From JAFGBI01 sp964454025 (GTDB lineage Bacteria; Myxococcota_A; Polyangia; Polyangiales; Polyangiaceae), in contig CAYVRP010000012.1 in assembly GCA_964454025.1 (NCBI GenBank), forward strand, positions 38,358-102,357: a stretch of 64,000 bases of DNA, in the 5' to 3' direction. Positions within the stretch are counted from its first letter, which is position 1, and every line of letters begins with the position of its first letter. The notes beneath the pieces are model-generated. The model worked only from the letters and a program-made list of their open reading frames with translations. It was not told the origin of the DNA and searched no databases. Positions 60,737 through 64,000 of this stretch are shown here, one piece after another. The translations under genes and the position numbers were made by a program.

Positions 60737-63163
60737 CTAGCGCCTGACGGGTGAGGCAGGGCTGTCGTGGTCGTCGGGGAGGGACTGCCCGCCGCGGTCC
60801 TCGCTTGGGCTCCGATCGAGGTCGGGTTCGACCGCAGGCGGGTCCTCGGAGTCCATCTCCGTCGCCTCCGCGCCCAGGGCCGGCAGGGTGGAGGGTCGCT
60901 GGAATACGATGGGCTCGGCCAGCGCCGCCGCGAGTTCGGCGTCATCGACGCGGTCGATTTTGCGGGCGATATGCATCAGCTTGTGCAGATAGGCCAACCA
61001 CCGATCTGTCACTTGTCCGTCGGCACCGAAATGCTGGACGCGCGGGTTGGGCAGGATCGAGGCGAGGTAGAGCGCCTGCCCGAGCGACAGGCGCCCCGGG
61101 GTGGAGGCGAAATAGTGCGCGGCGGCCGGCCCGATCCCGTAGATCCCGGGGCCGAACTCGACCACGTTGAGGTAGAGTTCGAGTAGCTGCTCCTTGGTGA
61201 GGGACTGCTCGAGAAGCAGGGTCAACACCGCCTCCTCCAGCTTGCGCGCGAGCGTCTTCTCGCGGCCCAGAAAGAGGTTCTTGGCGAGCTGCATGCTCAG
61301 GGTGCTCGCGCCACGGAAGAAGCGCTGATGATTGATGTTGTCCCGTAGCGCGTTGGCGATCGCCTCCTGGTCGAAGCCCTGGTGGCGGAAGAACCGCGAG
61401 TCCTCGCAGATGAGCAACGCGGTCACCATGTGCGGAGAGATCTGCTCGAGCGGAGCCCACGTGGGGGTGCCTGGACCGGACTCGATCGTCATGCGGCGCC
61501 GGTCGGCGCCGAACACCTCGCGTTCCCAGGGACGAGCGAAGCGGCTCGGATCGAGGTCGGGCGGGATCGTCGCGACGCGGCAGTCGTTCGACATGCGCCA
61601 ATCGACCCGGGTGTCGTTGACGCGGCGGGTGTCGAAGCGGGCGCTGGCCGCCAAGGAGAAGGTGCCCGTGAGAGTCACGCCGTCGAGCAACGGGGCGAGG
61701 CCCTGGGGGGCCGAAGACAGGAGGTCCTGGCAGGCCGCCAGAGGGAGCCGCGCGGTGAGCTCCCCCTGCACGTGCTCGCCTTGCCGATTCAGCTGGCCTG
61801 ACAGCTCGAGGCGAGCGGCGCCAAGCCGCACCTCGCCGGCGTCAACGCGATACGAAGAGCCGTCGAGGAGCACCTCGCCGCGCCCTTCCCATCCCAGGTC
61901 GATGCCGGAGAGGGGTCGGGGCGCGATGGAGGGCTGGAGGATCGCGAGCCGATGCAGCGCAGCGTGCCCGTCGAACGTGAGGCGCAGTCCGTCCCCCGAC
62001 AGGGCGAGGCGACCCTGAACCGTCGCGTCGGCGTCGCGGACTCCCTGCAGCCCGAAGCTTCCCTCGTCGATGCCGAGCGCTGCCAGGGTCACGGGACCGC
62101 CGGCCAGATCCGCCACGACCGGCCCATGGTCGAGGGGCACCTCCAGGGTGAGGTTCAGCGGCGATGGCTGGTCGGGGCCGCCGGGCCGGAAGTTCAACCG
62201 AAGGTGCGTGGTGTCGCGTCCCAGTTGGAGCCGCCCGGGACCGACGGAGAGGGTCTGGTCGCGGTGGTGAGCCTCGAGGCGGAGTGCAGCGAGATCGACG
62301 AGCCCCCCCAGCGGAATCGCGTTGGCGCCGGCCTTGGCCAGCTCAGTGAGGGCGCGGTGGGTGCGCAGTCCCCACCGCGCGCCCGCGGGGGACGGCGCCG
62401 CCAACGAGCCAGGGCTCCGTGTGGCGCTGCCAGACACGGAAGGGAATGGCAGGACCGGGGCCGAGGAGCGGGAGTCGGGAGACACAGAAGCCCCGTCTCC
62501 GTCATGCCGACGCTCGAGATCCACTCGGCCCGTGGCCTCCAGGGCGGCGAGGCGCTGGATCAGGACGTGACCGTCCTGGGCGGACAAGGTGAGCGAAGGC
62601 TCGACGACCTCGAGCTGCCAGCCGCGATGTTCGAGCCGAACAAGGTCCGCGCGGACGTCGGCCTCCCGGACACCGGTGCGCTCCAGGCTCAGGCCCCATG
62701 CATGCTGCGTCGCCGACCCCGGAGAGGCGTCGGACCAGACCACCTCGATCCCGTCCGCACTCACGGGGACGTAGCTCGAGGTGTCCCGGCTTCGCCCGGC
62801 GGATCCGGACCGCTGCCAGCGCGCGAGGTCCTCGCGCACTCCCTCGAGCGGGCCGTGAATCTCCAGCCAGCCCCCATGACCCTCGACGCGCCGGAGGCGC
62901 AGGGTCGGCGAAAACTGGGCCTCGACCTCGCGCAACACCAGCCGCACCCCGGGTGCCTCGGGGATCCTGACAACGACCTCACCCAGCCAGATCCGGCCAA
63001 GACCGGGCCAGGCCCGGCGTGCCGTGACCTCCAAGCCCCGCGCCCGGGCTCGCGAGGCGATCCCGCGGCACACCACCGGTCGAAACCCGACCGCACCACC
63101 CATCGCCATCGCGAGGGCCATCCCAGCCGCAGTCGTCACGGCGAGCCGAGGTCGCACCTTCAT
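60737..63163 (-). CDS. Peptidoglycan glycosyltransferase (GT51) fused to an AsmA-like N-terminal region
   Basis: An 808-aa protein. One N-terminal membrane helix anchors it. Residues about 45-520 are repetitive beta-strands with AsmA/DUF748 style (VTLAALGIDEGSFGLQG, RLALSGDGLRLTFDGHAAL, LGAARLELSGQL). Residues about 540-770 form a transglycosylase 51 domain, with the catalytic Glu587 in ICEDSRFFRHQGFD, then STLSMQLAKNLFLG, a KLEEAVLTLLLEQSLTKEQLLELYLN block and GIYGIGPAAAHYF. There is no penicillin-binding transpeptidase. The GT51 part polymerises lipid II. The last 40 residues are acidic. The AsmA-like part might bind lipids or shape the periplasmic span. Confidence 0.85.
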   Translation of the reverse strand: MKVRPRLAVTTAAGMALAMAMGGAVGFRPVVCRGIASRARARGLEVTARRAWPGLGRIWLGEVVVRIPEAPGVRLVLREVEAQFSPTLRLRRVEGHGGWLEIHGPLEGVREDLARWQRSGSAGRSRDTSSYVPVSADGIEVVWSDASPGSATQHAWGLSLERTGVREADVRADLVRLEHRGWQLEVVEPSLTLSAQDGHVLIQRLAALEATGRVDLERRHDGDGASVSPDSRSSAPVLPFPSVSGSATRSPGSLAAPSPAGARWGLRTHRALTELAKAGANAIPLGGLVDLAALRLEAHHRDQTLSVGPGRLQLGRDTTHLRLNFRPGGPDQPSPLNLTLEVPLDHGPVVADLAGGPVTLAALGIDEGSFGLQGVRDADATVQGRLALSGDGLRLTFDGHAALHRLAILQPSIAPRPLSGIDLGWEGRGEVLLDGSSYRVDAGEVRLGAARLELSGQLNRQGEHVQGELTARLPLAACQDLLSSAPQGLAPLLDGVTLTGTFSLAASARFDTRRVNDTRVDWRMSNDCRVATIPPDLDPSRFARPWEREVFGADRRRMTIESGPGTPTWAPLEQISPHMVTALLICEDSRFFRHQGFDQEAIANALRDNINHQRFFRGASTLSMQLAKNLFLGREKTLARKLEEAVLTLLLEQSLTKEQLLELYLNVVEFGPGIYGIGPAAAHYFASTPGRLSLGQALYLASILPNPRVQHFGADGQVTDRWLAYLHKLMHIARKIDRVDDAELAAALAEPIVFQRPSTLPALGAEATEMDSEDPPAVEPDLDRSPSEDRGGQSLPDDHDSPASPVRR

Positions 63164-63318
63164 CCGCGCCCCCAGCCTAGCCCCCAGCCCCGCTCGCCGC
63201 GCAAGGACCGACCGCGACCGAACAGCCTGGACCGTCCCGGAGTCTCCACGACCGCCCCCCGATCCGGAAATCGCTCAGGCCGGAACTCCAGCTCGCGTCG
63301 TCTCCGCCAAATAGGCAA

Positions 63319-63348
63319 CGGGGTCCGCGCCTTTCGGCGCGAACCCCG
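63319..63348 (-). terminator. rRNA operon terminator hairpin
   Basis: A stem with 12 of 13 pairs (CGGGGTTCGCGCC, loop GAAA, GGCGCGGACCCCG, minus strand) about 6 bases after the end of 5S, followed by TTGCCTATTTGG. Strong GNRA-loop hairpin; the likely end of the rRNA transcript before the transglycosylase gene. Confidence 0.75.
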
Positions 63349-63353
63349 TCATT

Positions 63354-63473
63354 GGCCCGGCAGCGTCCTACTCTCCCACAGGGCCTCCCCTGCAGTACCA
63401 TCGGCTCCGGAGAGCTTGACTTCCGAGTTCGGGATGGGATCGGGTATGGCCTCTCCGACAAAACCACCGGAAA
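63354..63473 (-). rRNA. rrf: 5S ribosomal RNA
   Basis: About 120 bases on the minus strand with the conserved 5S core: GGAGAGGCCATACCCGATCC, then CCCGAACTCGGAAGTCAAGC, GGTACTGCAG and GTGGGAGAGTAGG near the 3' end. The ends are placed from the helix I pairing (TCCGGTG with CTGCCGGG) and are accurate to a few bases. It follows 23S in the same transcript with a spacer of about 160 bases without tRNA. Confidence 0.93.
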
Positions 63474-63631
63474 ACGATGGGCGTCCTGCCTAGCGTCCCC
63501 TCCTCCAGCACAACGCCGGGGGGGTTCACCAGATTCAAACACGGCAATCCCTTTCGGGTCCGAGTGCCCGCGCTCCACGCGCTGGGCTCGCCGCCCGGAC
63601 TCCGACCATCAACTACGATACCCGCCTTAGA

Positions 63632-64000
63632 GGTAGGTCAAGCCGCACGGCCGATTAGTATCGGTTAGCTCCGCACATTGCTGCGCTTCCACACCCGACC
63701 TATCAACCTCGTGGTCTACGAGGAGCCTTTAGTGCCTTGCGGCAGGGATACCTAATCTTGAGGGCAGCTTCCCGCTTATATGCTTTCAGCGGTTATCTGT
63801 TCCGCACATGGCTACCCGGCTATGCCACTGGCGTGACAACCGGAGCACCAGAGGTGCGTTCACCCAGGTCCTCTCGTACTATGGGTAACTCCTCTCAAGT
63901 ATCCTGCGCCCACGGCAGATAGGGACCGAACTGTCTCACGACGTTCTAAACCCAGCTCGCGTACCGCTTTAATTGGCGAACAGCCAAACCCTTGGGACCT
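63632..64000 (-). rRNA. rrl: 23S ribosomal RNA, 3' part
   Basis: About 370 bases of the 3' end of large-subunit rRNA on the minus strand; the gene continues beyond the window. Conserved domain VI segments are visible, such as the sarcin-ricin loop AGTACGAGAGGACC and the end region GGTACTAATxGGCCGT-like (here CCGATACTAATCGGCCG) before GGCTTGACC. The 3' end is placed by analogy to other bacteria. Confidence 0.95.

Noticed and set aside
63352..63922. Several short frames over 5S and 23S rRNA
   Set aside because: The sequence matches conserved rRNA, so translated frames here are not genes.

Overview
The window looks like chromosome from a very GC-rich member of the Myxococcota (myxobacteria and relatives). 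The reasons are: two proteins with MYXO-CTERM-like tails (a Cys-containing motif, one hydrophobic helix and an Arg cluster; genes ending at 20477 and starting at 57690), an AgmX/PglI-type C-terminal domain, a myxobacterial-type PilZ protein, many lipoproteins, and Gly/Ala/Ser-rich lipoprotein linkers. No phage, plasmid or CRISPR locus is visible. The only hint of a mobile element is a weak transposase remnant near 17.5-17.9 kb. Coding is dense, with many 4-base stop/start overlaps.

Layout. 0-1 kb: ftsE and the start of ftsX, divergent from a formyltransferase-like gene. 1-6.3 kb: PilZ protein, a large exported metallopeptidase/propeller/barrel protein and a lipoprotein. 6.4-7.6 kb: small ORFs, including a TM2-domain protein with a hairpin on its ribosome-binding site. 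7.9-14.3 kb: a four-gene minus-strand operon of three beta-propeller-like lipoproteins and a barrel protein. 14.5-24 kb: outer-membrane protein, folB with a C-terminal extension, a YeiB-like acyltransferase with a MYXO-CTERM partner, two PLP aminotransferases (one ilvE) and a TraB-family protein. 24-36.5 kb: lipoprotein, a CtpI-like double-module P-type ATPase, a PlsC-like acyltransferase, a coiled-coil tail-anchored protein, an IPT-PDZ-NuoH-like fusion and a GH10 lipoprotein. 36.7-44.9 kb: PhaR-like regulator, ECF sigma/anti-sigma pair, ybaK, gshB, and a degenerate hybrid histidine kinase coupled to an AgmX-like protein.

45-59 kb: rplU-rpmA, a HAD phosphatase that appears to start at CTG, and mutL. 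Then comes a three-gene minus-strand cassette resembling a type III secretion translocon (class II TPR chaperone, SctE/YopB-like translocator, coiled-coil third gene), and then miaA. mutL and miaA are commonly neighbours, so the cassette looks inserted. It is followed by an exported protein, a MYXO-CTERM subtilase with a TlpA/PDZ lipoprotein, and a cytochrome P460-like lipoprotein. 59-64 kb: tRNA-Arg(ACG) about 250 bp from tadA, whose product makes the inosine that this tRNA needs; a transglycosylase fused to an AsmA-like region; then a minus-strand rRNA operon end (5S and the 3' part of 23S) with a strong terminator.

The most notable items are the orphan translocon cassette, the IPT-PDZ-NuoH-like fusion, the kinase-dead half of the P-type ATPase, the pseudo-histidine kinase/AgmX pair, and the tRNA-Arg(ACG)/tadA adjacency. 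All functions are read from sequence motifs alone; no database search was possible.
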